Origin: Paenisporosarcina sp050269735
Lineage (GTDB): Bacteria > Bacillota > Bacilli > Bacillales_A > Planococcaceae
Direction: 5' to 3'
NCBI RefSeq assembly: GCF_050269735.1
Contig: NZ_JBNNIX010000001.1
Span: 806,001 to 870,000 of the forward strand
Length of the DNA: 64,000 nt
The notes beneath the pieces are model-generated. The model was not told the DNA's origin and ran no database searches. It saw nothing but the letters and a program-made list of their open reading frames with translations. The position numbers and the translations under genes were made by a program. Shown here piece by piece: positions 42,772 through 51,300 of the stretch; the first letter of the stretch is position 1, and each line of letters starts with the position of its first letter.

Positions 42772-42993
42772 ATGTTAGTGCTTGGAAGAAAAAAAGGTGA
42801 ATCCATCATTATTGATAATGACATTGAAATCTTTGTTACTGCTATCGAAGGAGAAACGGTGAAACTCGGGATTAAAGCACCAAAGCATATCACTATCCAC
42901 CGGAAGGAAATTTATTTGGAGATTCAGGAAGAGAATCGACGAGCAACTTCGAATGTCATTAACTTGAGTGATTTCTTGAAAATGAAGAAGTGA
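42772..42993 (+). CDS. csrA: Translational regulator CsrA
   Basis: A 73-residue CsrA: MLVLGRKKGESIIIDNDIEIFV, GETVKLGIKAPKHITIHRKEIYLEIQEENRRA. It binds GGA in hairpin loops of target mRNAs as a dimer and blocks ribosome entry. Its best-known target, the hag leader, lies 120 bp downstream with two such sites. The terminator at 43004-43028 separates it from hag. Confidence 0.96.
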   Translation: MLVLGRKKGESIIIDNDIEIFVTAIEGETVKLGIKAPKHITIHRKEIYLEIQEENRRATSNVINLSDFLKMKK

Positions 42994-43003
42994 ATTTATG
43001 GGT

Positions 43004-43032
43004 AAGCCTGCGATATTTTAGCAGGCTTTTTA
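43004..43032 (+). terminator. Terminator of fliW-csrA
   Basis: AAGCCTGC and GCAGGCTT around GATATTTTA, then TTTATTTTTT. Confidence 0.82.
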
Positions 43033-43070
43033 TTTTTTAAAAATTTTAAAGAAATAGTTTCAAAAAACGC

Positions 43071-43097
43071 TAAACATTTTAAATCTACTTCCGATAT
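43071..43097 (+). promoter_or_regulatory. Sigma-D promoter of hag
   Basis: TAAA (43071), exactly 15 bp, then TCCGATAT (43090-43097). Consensus is TAAA-N15-GCCGATAT; one mismatch. Confidence 0.88.
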
Positions 43098-43112
43098 TAA
43101 TATTGTAAGGAA

Positions 43113-43164
43113 GTTCAAACGGATTTGAACTCTTGCAAAAAAACAAAAAACATTACACGGAGGT
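43113..43164 (+). promoter_or_regulatory. CsrA-binding sites in the hag leader
   Basis: Site 1 is a perfect hairpin, GTTCAAA-CGGA-TTTGAAC (43113-43130), presenting GGA in the loop. Site 2 is ACACGGAGGT (43155-43164), which is also the Shine-Dalgarno sequence. This two-site layout matches the B. subtilis hag leader, where CsrA occludes the ribosome site. Confidence 0.85.
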
Positions 43165-43172
43165 AATACAAA

Positions 43173-44003
43173 ATGAGAATTAACCACAATATCGCAGCAC
43201 TTAACACACATCGCCAATTAGGTAGCGCAAGTAATGCACAAATGAAAAACATGGAGAAACTTTCTTCAGGTCTTCGTATCAACAGTGCAGCAGATGACGC
43301 AGCAGGTTTATCAATTTCTGAAAAAATGCGCGGACAAATTCGTGGATTAGAGCAAGCATCTAAAAACTCTCAAGATGGTATTTCAATGATTCAAACAGCT
43401 GAAGGTGCCTTGAACGAAACTCACGATATTCTTCAACGCATGCGCGAATTAGCTGTTCAATCATCATCTGATACTAATACTGCAGATGATAGAGCACAGA
43501 TTCAAAAAGAAAATGCGGATTTAATTCTGGAAATTGATCGTATTGCAACAACTACTGAGTTTAATACGCAAAAATTATTAGACGGGAAAGGTGGAACTGC
43601 TACAGACGGCAATTTTACTTTCCAGATTGGTGCTAATGAAGACCAGACTTTAACAGTTACTTTTGCTGACATGCAATCAGGTGCATTAGGAGTAGACTTA
43701 ATTGATTTAGGAGCTGATAGTGCAACATCAACTGCTGCTATTACACTTATTGATGATGCAATCAAATTAGTTTCAGATGAACGTTCTCAATTAGGTGCAA
43801 AACAAAATCGCCTAGAGCACACGATTAATAACTTAAACACTTCTTCTGAAAACCTAACTGCTGCTGAATCTCGTATTCGTGACGTAGACATGGCGAAAGA
43901 AATGATGCAACAAACTAAAAATTCAATTCTTTCTCAAGCTGCACAAGCGATGTTGGCTCAAGCTAACCAACAGCCACAAGGTGTTCTTCAATTACTTCGT
44001 TAA
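43173..44003 (+). CDS. hag: Flagellin
   Basis: A 276-residue flagellin. The N-terminal D0/D1 part (MRINHNIAALNTHRQLGSASNAQMKNMEKLSSGLRINSAADDAAGL) and C-terminal D1/D0 part (RIRDVDMAKEMMQQTKNSILSQAAQAMLAQANQQPQGVLQLL) are fully conserved. Only ~70 residues (around 135-205) separate them, so domains D2/D3 are absent or minimal, as in other short Bacillales flagellins. It polymerises the filament after export. Controlled by a sigma-D promoter and CsrA sites in its leader. Confidence 0.98.
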   Translation: MRINHNIAALNTHRQLGSASNAQMKNMEKLSSGLRINSAADDAAGLSISEKMRGQIRGLEQASKNSQDGISMIQTAEGALNETHDILQRMRELAVQSSSDTNTADDRAQIQKENADLILEIDRIATTTEFNTQKLLDGKGGTATDGNFTFQIGANEDQTLTVTFADMQSGALGVDLIDLGADSATSTAAITLIDDAIKLVSDERSQLGAKQNRLEHTINNLNTSSENLTAAESRIRDVDMAKEMMQQTKNSILSQAAQAMLAQANQQPQGVLQLLR

Positions 44004-44022
44004 TAATTACTTTTTTCAAAGG

Positions 44023-44056
44023 AATAAACTCTGGAATATCCAGAGTTTATTTTTTT
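44023..44056 (+). terminator. Terminator of hag
   Basis: AATAAACTCTGGA and TCCAGAGTTTATT around ATA, then a T-run. Confidence 0.9.
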
Positions 44057-44110
44057 ACCAAAAGCATAGGTCATTTGTATTGGTTCAATATTACTTATAA
44101 AGAGGTCTCT

Positions 44111-47100
44111 ATGAAAAAAATATTAGTTACATTTATTACCATCCTTTTGATATTTATACAAACGATTGCGTATGCAATTGATGTGGAAATTCCCGGCATG
44201 ACTCCTGATCTTCAGGAACCCTTGATTACTTCAATTAGTCTATCGAGCCAGGAATTGTCTCCGACAGAACCTGTGAAAATAATAGCTGAAATATCAGACG
44301 AATTATCTGGATTCAATAAAGGAGAAATCACCTATACAAAGCCCAATGGCCAGATACTTAAAAGACCGTTTCTCTTAAATACAGCCACTGGGAAATATGA
44401 AGCTTATATCAGTGTTACAGAAATAGATGTAGCTGGAGAATGGAAAGCCCACTCTATCTTTCTTGAAGATAACAAGCAAAATTCAGTTAATCTAACTAAT
44501 GGGATGTCTCAAACAAATGGGGAGAAAGTGGATTTTACTACGCTGTCTTTGAATGTATCAGGCGTTGCCTTGCCTGTATCAACCGATAAACTTGCCCCAG
44601 TATTGAAATATATTTCGGTTGCTACTTCACAATTAAGCATAGATGACAAAATCGCAGTAACAGCTGAAGTGGCAGATGATGAATCTGGCGTAGCAAGTGT
44701 CGAAGCTATTTATAGAAAGCCTAGCGGAAAGACAAAGACTATTCGTTTAGGGCTAAAAAATGGTCAATATTATGGAGAATATTCCATTGGAAAATATGAT
44801 GAAAGTGGCTCTTGGATTTTACAATCAGTAGTGGTTAGTGATATTGCCGGAAATTCAAAATATATCACTAGTTATATAGATAATGAAGATAATAGTAAAA
44901 ATTTAAATCATTGTAATATAGAAGTTGTTGGAACAATAAAAGATTCTCAAGCCCCATTGCTGCATGAGATTGCTGTTACTTCCCTTCAAGTTAAAGCAAA
45001 GGAGGGCATTGGAGTAAAAGCAAGCATATCGGACGATGAATCTGGTGTAAGCTTCGTTACAGTTAATTATAAGACTCCAAATGGCCAATTAAAGTCACTA
45101 TATTTACATGAAAATGCAAATGGCGACTATGTGGGTTCATACCTTGTAGGACAATATGAGGAGAATGGGAAATGGATATTAACGTCAGTTGTTTTGCATG
45201 ATGCAGTTGGAAATGTTCGAACGATAACAGGTTATGTTGATTTAAATGATAATTCTAAGGATTTTAACCATTGTACTGTCACTGTAGCGGGGACAACTCC
45301 TGATTGGGAAGGACCCGAGTTTGTTCATGGCGAAATTGAAGTACAGCAAACTTCAACACAACAGGCAACCGTAAAACTAATGATTGAAGTGGAAGATCAA
45401 TTATCTGGCATTTCAGGTCGTACATTGTATGGTGCATACCGAAAGCCAAGTGGAAAATTATTGAATTTGTATTTTACAAAATTAAATAATCAATATACTG
45501 CCTATGTACAAATCGATAAATACGACGAATTTGATGAATGGGTGCTTGAGAGTTTGTCAATAAGTGATGTCTTAGGAAATCATACTGTAGCAACAAAAGT
45601 AGGAGGAAATCCTTTATCGACCTTCAATATTAATGTAGTAAATGGAAAAATCACAGTCAGCCCGCCTGTTCCAAGTTCACTTTGGTTCTCTGCCCCAGAA
45701 AGTATTACTAAAGGGCAAACATATCAATTAAGTCCATTGTTGAAGTTTACTAATCAATCTGCAGAAAACCAAAATGTAACATCTAATTCTTTGACAAGAT
45801 ATTCAACCTCAAATCCAGATTTACTACTAGTCAGTTCAAAAGGACTTCTCACAGTTCCTGAACAGGCAGGTTCTGGCGTAGTGGTTATAGAAGTTTCCTA
45901 CGGGAATTTAACGAAACAAGTTGAAGTGAAAGTAAATGGTGGGAGTGGGTCGATGCTGCAGGTATCACCATTGTCATCAATTTTACAGCCGGGACAGGCT
46001 GAGCAAATGAAAGTCGTATTAATTGAAGATGGAGCAAGGAAAAATGTTACAAGTTCATCAAGTGGTGTGACGTATAAGAGCAGTAATCCGTTAATTGTAT
46101 CTGTTAATAAGGATGGACTTATTCTGGCTGCTTCAGGAGATACGCAGGGCACTGCTGAAATACAAGTTTCATATGGTAGTATCGTTTCTAAAACATCGGT
46201 TACTGTCACGAAGCCTGTAGTAAAAACTTTAGTAATCTCACCATCTGAAGAAAATCTTTCTATAATCAATAACAAAGTGCAAGTTGTGTTAAAAGCATTT
46301 ATGACTGATGGAACAACTAAAGATGTCACAAATTCTACAGAAGGCACTAAATATTTTTCCTCAAATCTTGCAAGTGTTCAGGTAAGCGAGAATGGTTTAA
46401 TTAGTCTAGCTCCTAGTGCTTCAAGTGGAGAAGTTACTATAACAGCTAAAAATAATTTGGCGTCAGTAAAAACTCGAATCATAGTAGATGTGCCAGATAT
46501 AACTGAATTAAATGTATTTCCAAATGATCAAAGTGTTTATCGAGAAGATGTAATTAAACTTTCCGCGATTGGAACTTACAATGACGAAAGTGAAAAGGAT
46601 ATTACCAATGGGGAAATGGGGACAACGTATATAAGTTCAGTCCCAAGTCGTGCAATGGTAGATGCGAATGGTACTGTAACGATTCCAGATTCAGCATCTT
46701 ATGGAAATGTGACGATTACCGTTAAAAACGGTTCTTTACAAAAGTCCGTTATTCTAACTGTAGAAGAAGATCAAAGTGAACTGTTAAAAGAAATACAAGT
46801 CACAACCGATATTAATGTACTGCAACGGAATGGAACCAGTCAGCTTGCCGTTAGTGGTGTTTATGGAAATGAATTAGAAAAAGATCTGACAAAAGGAATC
46901 GAAGGAACCACGTATATAAGTTCAGTCCCAAGTCGTGCAATGGTAGATGCGAATGGAACTGTAACGATTCCACCTTCAGCATCTTATGGATATGTGACGA
47001 TTACCGTTAAAAACGGTTCTTTACAAAAGTCCGTTATTCTTACTGTAGAAGAAGACCAAAGTGAACTGTTAAAAGAAATACAAGTCACAACCGATGTTAA

Positions 47101-48193
47101 TGTACTGCAACGGAATGGGAGTGGACAGCTGACAGTTACCGGATTCTATGGAAACGGATCAGAAAAAAATCTGACAACAGGAACTGAAGGAACCACGTAT
47201 ATAAGTTCAGTCCCAAGTCGTGCAATGGTAGATGCAAATGGAACTGTAACGATTCCACCTTCAGCATCTTATGGAAATGTAACGATTACCGTTAAAAACG
47301 GTTCTTTACAAAAGTCCGTGATTCTAACTGTAGAAGAAAATCAAAGTGAACTGTTAAAAGATATTCAAGTCGCAACCGAAGTTAATGTACTGCAACGGAA
47401 TGGAAGTGGACAGCTGACAGTTACCGGATTCTATGGAAACGGATCAGAAAAAGATCTGACAAAAGGAATTGAAGGAACCACGTATATAAGTTCTGCCCCA
47501 AGCCGTGCAATGGTGGATGAGAATGGAACTGTAACGATTCCACCTTCAGCATCTTATGGAAATGTGACAATTACGGTTAAAAACGGTACTTTGCAAGAAA
47601 ACATTATTCTTATAATTGAAGAAGATTTAAGTGGTGTCTTATCAGATATTAAAGTAACAAATGAAGCTGATGTACTGCAAAGGAACGGACAGAGTCAGCT
47701 TACCGTTATGGGTTTCTATGGAGATGGAACGGAAAAAGATCTAACAAAAGGAATTGAAGGAACTAAGTATATAAGTTCAGCACCAAGTCGTGCAATGGTA
47801 GATGAGAATGGAACGGTAACGATCCCGCCTTCAGCATCTTATGGAAATGTAACGATTACGGTAAAAAATGGTACTTTGCAAATGTCCCTAATTCTCACAG
47901 TAGAAGAAGATCGAAGTGGAATACTAACAGACATGCAAGTGTTAAACGTAACGGATGTTATGCATCGCAATGGCACAACTCAGCTGAGAGTTAACGGTAT
48001 ATATGGAGAAGGACATCTTAAAGATATAACAAATGCAGATGCAGGAACCATATACAAAAGTTTAGTTCCTAGCCGGGCAATGATTGATAAGGATGGAAGG
48101 ATTACTATTCCGTCAACTGCCTCCTATGGAAAAGTAACAATTACGATTCAAAATGGCTCAATACGAAAGACTTTAATATTGATTATTAACTAG
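44111..48193 (+). CDS. Large secreted protein with Ig-like repeats, including six exact 95-residue units
   Basis: About 1360 residues from ATG 44111 (AGAGG upstream). Signal peptide to about residue 22. About four ~115-residue repeats of the type DDESGV..VNYKTPNGQ...GNYVGSY follow (residues ~30-500), then BIG2-like repeats, then six near-identical units whose conserved YISSxPSRAMVDxNGTVTI core recurs at exactly 285-bp intervals (46627, 46912, 47197, 47482, 47767, ~48052). There is no LPXTG or S-layer-homology motif, so it is released or held by partners. It lies between hag and the riboswitch gene. Probably adhesive; function inferred. Confidence 0.85.
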   Translation: MKKILVTFITILLIFIQTIAYAIDVEIPGMTPDLQEPLITSISLSSQELSPTEPVKIIAEISDELSGFNKGEITYTKPNGQILKRPFLLNTATGKYEAYISVTEIDVAGEWKAHSIFLEDNKQNSVNLTNGMSQTNGEKVDFTTLSLNVSGVALPVSTDKLAPVLKYISVATSQLSIDDKIAVTAEVADDESGVASVEAIYRKPSGKTKTIRLGLKNGQYYGEYSIGKYDESGSWILQSVVVSDIAGNSKYITSYIDNEDNSKNLNHCNIEVVGTIKDSQAPLLHEIAVTSLQVKAKEGIGVKASISDDESGVSFVTVNYKTPNGQLKSLYLHENANGDYVGSYLVGQYEENGKWILTSVVLHDAVGNVRTITGYVDLNDNSKDFNHCTVTVAGTTPDWEGPEFVHGEIEVQQTSTQQATVKLMIEVEDQLSGISGRTLYGAYRKPSGKLLNLYFTKLNNQYTAYVQIDKYDEFDEWVLESLSISDVLGNHTVATKVGGNPLSTFNINVVNGKITVSPPVPSSLWFSAPESITKGQTYQLSPLLKFTNQSAENQNVTSNSLTRYSTSNPDLLLVSSKGLLTVPEQAGSGVVVIEVSYGNLTKQVEVKVNGGSGSMLQVSPLSSILQPGQAEQMKVVLIEDGARKNVTSSSSGVTYKSSNPLIVSVNKDGLILAASGDTQGTAEIQVSYGSIVSKTSVTVTKPVVKTLVISPSEENLSIINNKVQVVLKAFMTDGTTKDVTNSTEGTKYFSSNLASVQVSENGLISLAPSASSGEVTITAKNNLASVKTRIIVDVPDITELNVFPNDQSVYREDVIKLSAIGTYNDESEKDITNGEMGTTYISSVPSRAMVDANGTVTIPDSASYGNVTITVKNGSLQKSVILTVEEDQSELLKEIQVTTDINVLQRNGTSQLAVSGVYGNELEKDLTKGIEGTTYISSVPSRAMVDANGTVTIPPSASYGYVTITVKNGSLQKSVILTVEEDQSELLKEIQVTTDVNVLQRNGSGQLTVTGFYGNGSEKNLTTGTEGTTYISSVPSRAMVDANGTVTIPPSASYGNVTITVKNGSLQKSVILTVEENQSELLKDIQVATEVNVLQRNGSGQLTVTGFYGNGSEKDLTKGIEGTTYISSAPSRAMVDENGTVTIPPSASYGNVTITVKNGTLQENIILIIEEDLSGVLSDIKVTNEADVLQRNGQSQLTVMGFYGDGTEKDLTKGIEGTKYISSAPSRAMVDENGTVTIPPSASYGNVTITVKNGTLQMSLILTVEEDRSGILTDMQVLNVTDVMHRNGTTQLRVNGIYGEGHLKDITNADAGTIYKSLVPSRAMIDKDGRITIPSTASYGKVTITIQNGSIRKTLILIIN
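46490..48193 (+). repeat. Six in-frame 285-bp tandem repeats inside the Ig-like gene
   Basis: The word GTATATAAGTTCAG recurs every 285 bp. Units 1-5 are nearly identical at DNA level and unit 6 is diverged, so the central units were recently amplified or homogenised. Copy-number variation between strains is likely. Confidence 0.9.
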
Positions 48194-48228
48194 CCAATGA
48201 TAATTGACTAAAAATATAATAGATACCA

Positions 48229-48322
48229 AGTGAAAAAGGCAAACCATTGGGAAACCGTGGGACGCAAAGCCAAGGGCCTGTACCATGTAATCATTTCATG
48301 GATGGCAGCCGGTTACCACAAG
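48229..48322 (+). ncRNA. Cyclic-di-GMP-I riboswitch (GEMM) aptamer
   Basis: The sequence follows the GEMM-I pattern: GGCAAACCATTGGGAAACC with the GNRA-type GAAA loop, GTGGGACGCAAAGCC (the conserved GGGACGCAAAGCC core that binds c-di-GMP), GGGCCTGTACCATG...CATGGATGGCAGCCGGGTT-like second arm with GGTTACCAC at the end. It stands directly before a terminator and the 1883-residue adhesin gene. Confidence 0.92.
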
Positions 48323-48350
48323 GAATCATAGTCCGATTCTATGAACCTTG
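48319..48350 (+). promoter_or_regulatory. Possible antiterminator hairpin of the riboswitch
   Basis: CAAGG (48319) can pair with CCTTG (48346), and CATAG (48326) with CTATG (48339). This uses the left arm of the terminator, so the two structures exclude each other. Its left arm overlaps the end of the aptamer, which suggests ligand binding would favour the terminator (OFF). That direction is inferred. Confidence 0.6.
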
Positions 48351-48369
48351 TTGAAGGTTCTTTTTCTTT
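48343..48369 (+). terminator. Riboswitch-controlled intrinsic terminator
   Basis: GAACCTT, GTTG, AAGGTTC, then TTTTTCTTT, ending 15 bp before the ribosome site of the adhesin gene. Confidence 0.82.
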
Positions 48370-48397
48370 GGAATTCAAGAAGCGGAGAGGTATTGGA

Positions 48398-51300
48398 ATG
48401 AATAAACAAACGATTAAACTAACATCTTATTTGGCATTATTGCTACTTTTAATTCAAATGCTTAACCCTTTTGCAATTGCATTTGCTTCAACGAATAGCA
48501 ACATTTTACCGCCGAGCAATTTGGCTACTCAACAAGTAACACCAGATGACGTAAAACTTACATGGAGTCCAGTATTCGGAGCAACTGGATACAATGTGTA
48601 TGAAATTCAGGAAGGTCAGCTAACTCTTCTTGGAAAGAGTACTTCCACTAGCTATAATTTAAACAATTTGGCTGAAGGATCATATCGATACGTTGTTTCA
48701 ACTTTGAGTGCTGAAGGCGAGTCAGGTCCTTGTGCGCCTATTTCTGTTGATATAATTTACCCGGAAATGCAAGCACCATCAGCAATGACGCAAACGATAA
48801 GAAATGGCAATGATATTGTATTGAGTTGGGGGACATCTGCTTATATAGAAAAGTATAATCTGTACAAGTTAACAGATGATGGTCAGAAGACATTGCTAAC
48901 TTCTACTACGAACAAAACATTCACAGTTTCTGATGCGCCAGAAGGAAACTTTAAATATGCCGTATCGGCGATGAATACATTATACGGGGAATCTTCACTT
49001 TCAGATGTAGTTCAAGGTGAAGTTGTGTATCCAATAATGACAATGCCAGCCAATTTCACTTATTCTGTGACGAATGGCAGTGACATCACATTAAAATGGG
49101 ATGCAGTTCCGTACGCAACTAATTATAAACTTTATCAAATTGTAGATGGACAATCCGTTTTGAAAAATACTTTAACTACTACAACTGCTAAAGTTACGAA
49201 TTTGCCGGCAGGAGATTATATATATGAAATTCGATCTAACAGTGATCGTTTTGGGGAGTCAACTGAAAGCAATAAGCTAGCTGTTACGGTTAGCTCAGTG
49301 ACCATGATCGCACCAGATAACTTTGCGTACAAACTTCAGAATACGAATGATATCTTGTTGACTTGGGAAAGCGTTCCTTACGCATCCAGCTACAAAGTTT
49401 ATCAAATCGTTGATGGAGAAAAAGTATTAAAAAGTACAGTGGCAAGCACGAGTGTCAGCTATCCGAAGGTAGCTGCTGGAGATTATGTATATGAAGTTTA
49501 CTCTTTCAGTGATAGATTTGGTGAATCCACTGAAGGAAGTAGAGTGGGTTTGTCGGTTGAAGGCTTGATGTTAGAAGCTCCGAGTAACATAGAGTACAAA
49601 ATCCAAAACGGAAATGACATTGTGTTAAATTGGAGCAGTTCTGCCAACGCAACAAGCTATAAGGTCTATCAAATTGTTGATGGACAAAAGGTGTTGAGAA
49701 GCACGGTAACAGGTACTTCCGTTACCTATTCAAATAAATCTGCCGGAGATTACGACTATGAAGTATTCTCTTTTAGCGATCGTTTTGGTGAATCGAAAGA
49801 TGGCATCAGTGTTTCTTTTGCCTTAGTTCATCCAACAATGAAGCCACCTGCGAATGTAAAAGAAACATTAAAATCCGAAACATCCTTTACTTTGTCGTGG
49901 GATGCGGCTGATTATGCTACAAATTACAAAATCTATCAAATCGTCAATGGACAAAAAATACTAAAGAGTACCGTAACAGGTGCTAGTGTGACTTATTCGA
50001 ACATGCCTTCAGGGGACTATGTATATGAGATATATTCAAGCTCTTCCAAATTCGGAGAGTCTACTAATGGAGCTCAGGTGTCGTTTAATTTAAAGGGCCA
50101 GACAATGCAGGCTCCGCAGAATTTAACAAATACCATAACTAACGGAAATGATATCAAATTGAGCTGGACAGCTGTAGAAAAAGCAACAAACTATAAGGTT
50201 TATCAAGTAATTGATGGAGTAAAAGTGCAGAAGAGCAATTCAGCTACATTAAGTATTACCTACTCCAATATGCCTGCCGGAGATTACACATATGTAGTCC
50301 ATTCTAATTCTTCCACCCATGGTGAATCGGAGTTTGGAGCAGAAATTACATTTTCATTGGTGCATCCGACAATAAAAGCGCCAGAAAATGTAACTCATAA
50401 AATACAAAATGGCAATGACGTTGTACTGTCATGGATTGCTGCTCCAAATGCAAACAGTTACAAAGTATATGAACTGGTAGATGGCCAAAAAATATTGAGG
50501 TCTTCATCTACAACATTAACTACCATACTGTCTAAAGTGCCAGCTGGTGAACATTTATATGTAATCCATTCAGTAAGTACCCGATTTGGGGAATCACTAA
50601 ATGGCAGTGAATTAGTAGTTAAACAGAATGAGTATACGATGCAAGCACCAGAAAATGTGATTTACAATATTGCCAATGGTAATGATATTTCACTAAAATG
50701 GGATGCTTCTACGAATGCAACATCTTATAAAGTTTATCGAGTAATAAATGAGCAACGAGAGTTGGTCAAAACTGTTACAAGTAACTTAGTATCATTGTCC
50801 AATATGCCTGAGGGAGATTACACGTATGAAGTTCACTCCTTCAGTGACCGTTTTGGTGAATCGCCAGAAGGAAGTGAAGTTTCAGTTACTGTGCTTTACC
50901 CAGTAATGCAAGCTCCACTGAATCTAACCCAAAGCATCACTAACGGAAATGATATTGTTTTAAGATGGAATGCATCCACTTACGCTTCAAGTTACAAAGT
51001 ATATCAAAAAATTGATGGTCAATTGATTTTGAGACAAACAGTGGTTGGTACAAGCGCAACGTTCAGAGATTTGCCGGAAGGGGAATACGAATTCGAAGTG
51101 CACTCAGAAAGTACCCGTTTCGGAGAATCTCCTGAAGGTATTACAGTAGGCGTCAGTTTGACTTGGCCGGTTGTACAACCACCTGTCTTAACAGGGGATT
51201 TCTTCAACATTAACAATGTCACGCTTTCGTGGAAGTCTGTTCCTTGGGCGAATGAGTACCGTGTTTATCAAACGATAGGGGACACTAGAAAGTTGATTTA

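Noticed and set aside
48341..48397. Longer N terminus of the giant adhesin
   Set aside because: This part is the riboswitch terminator; ATG 48398 has a GGAGAGG site and a signal peptide follows.
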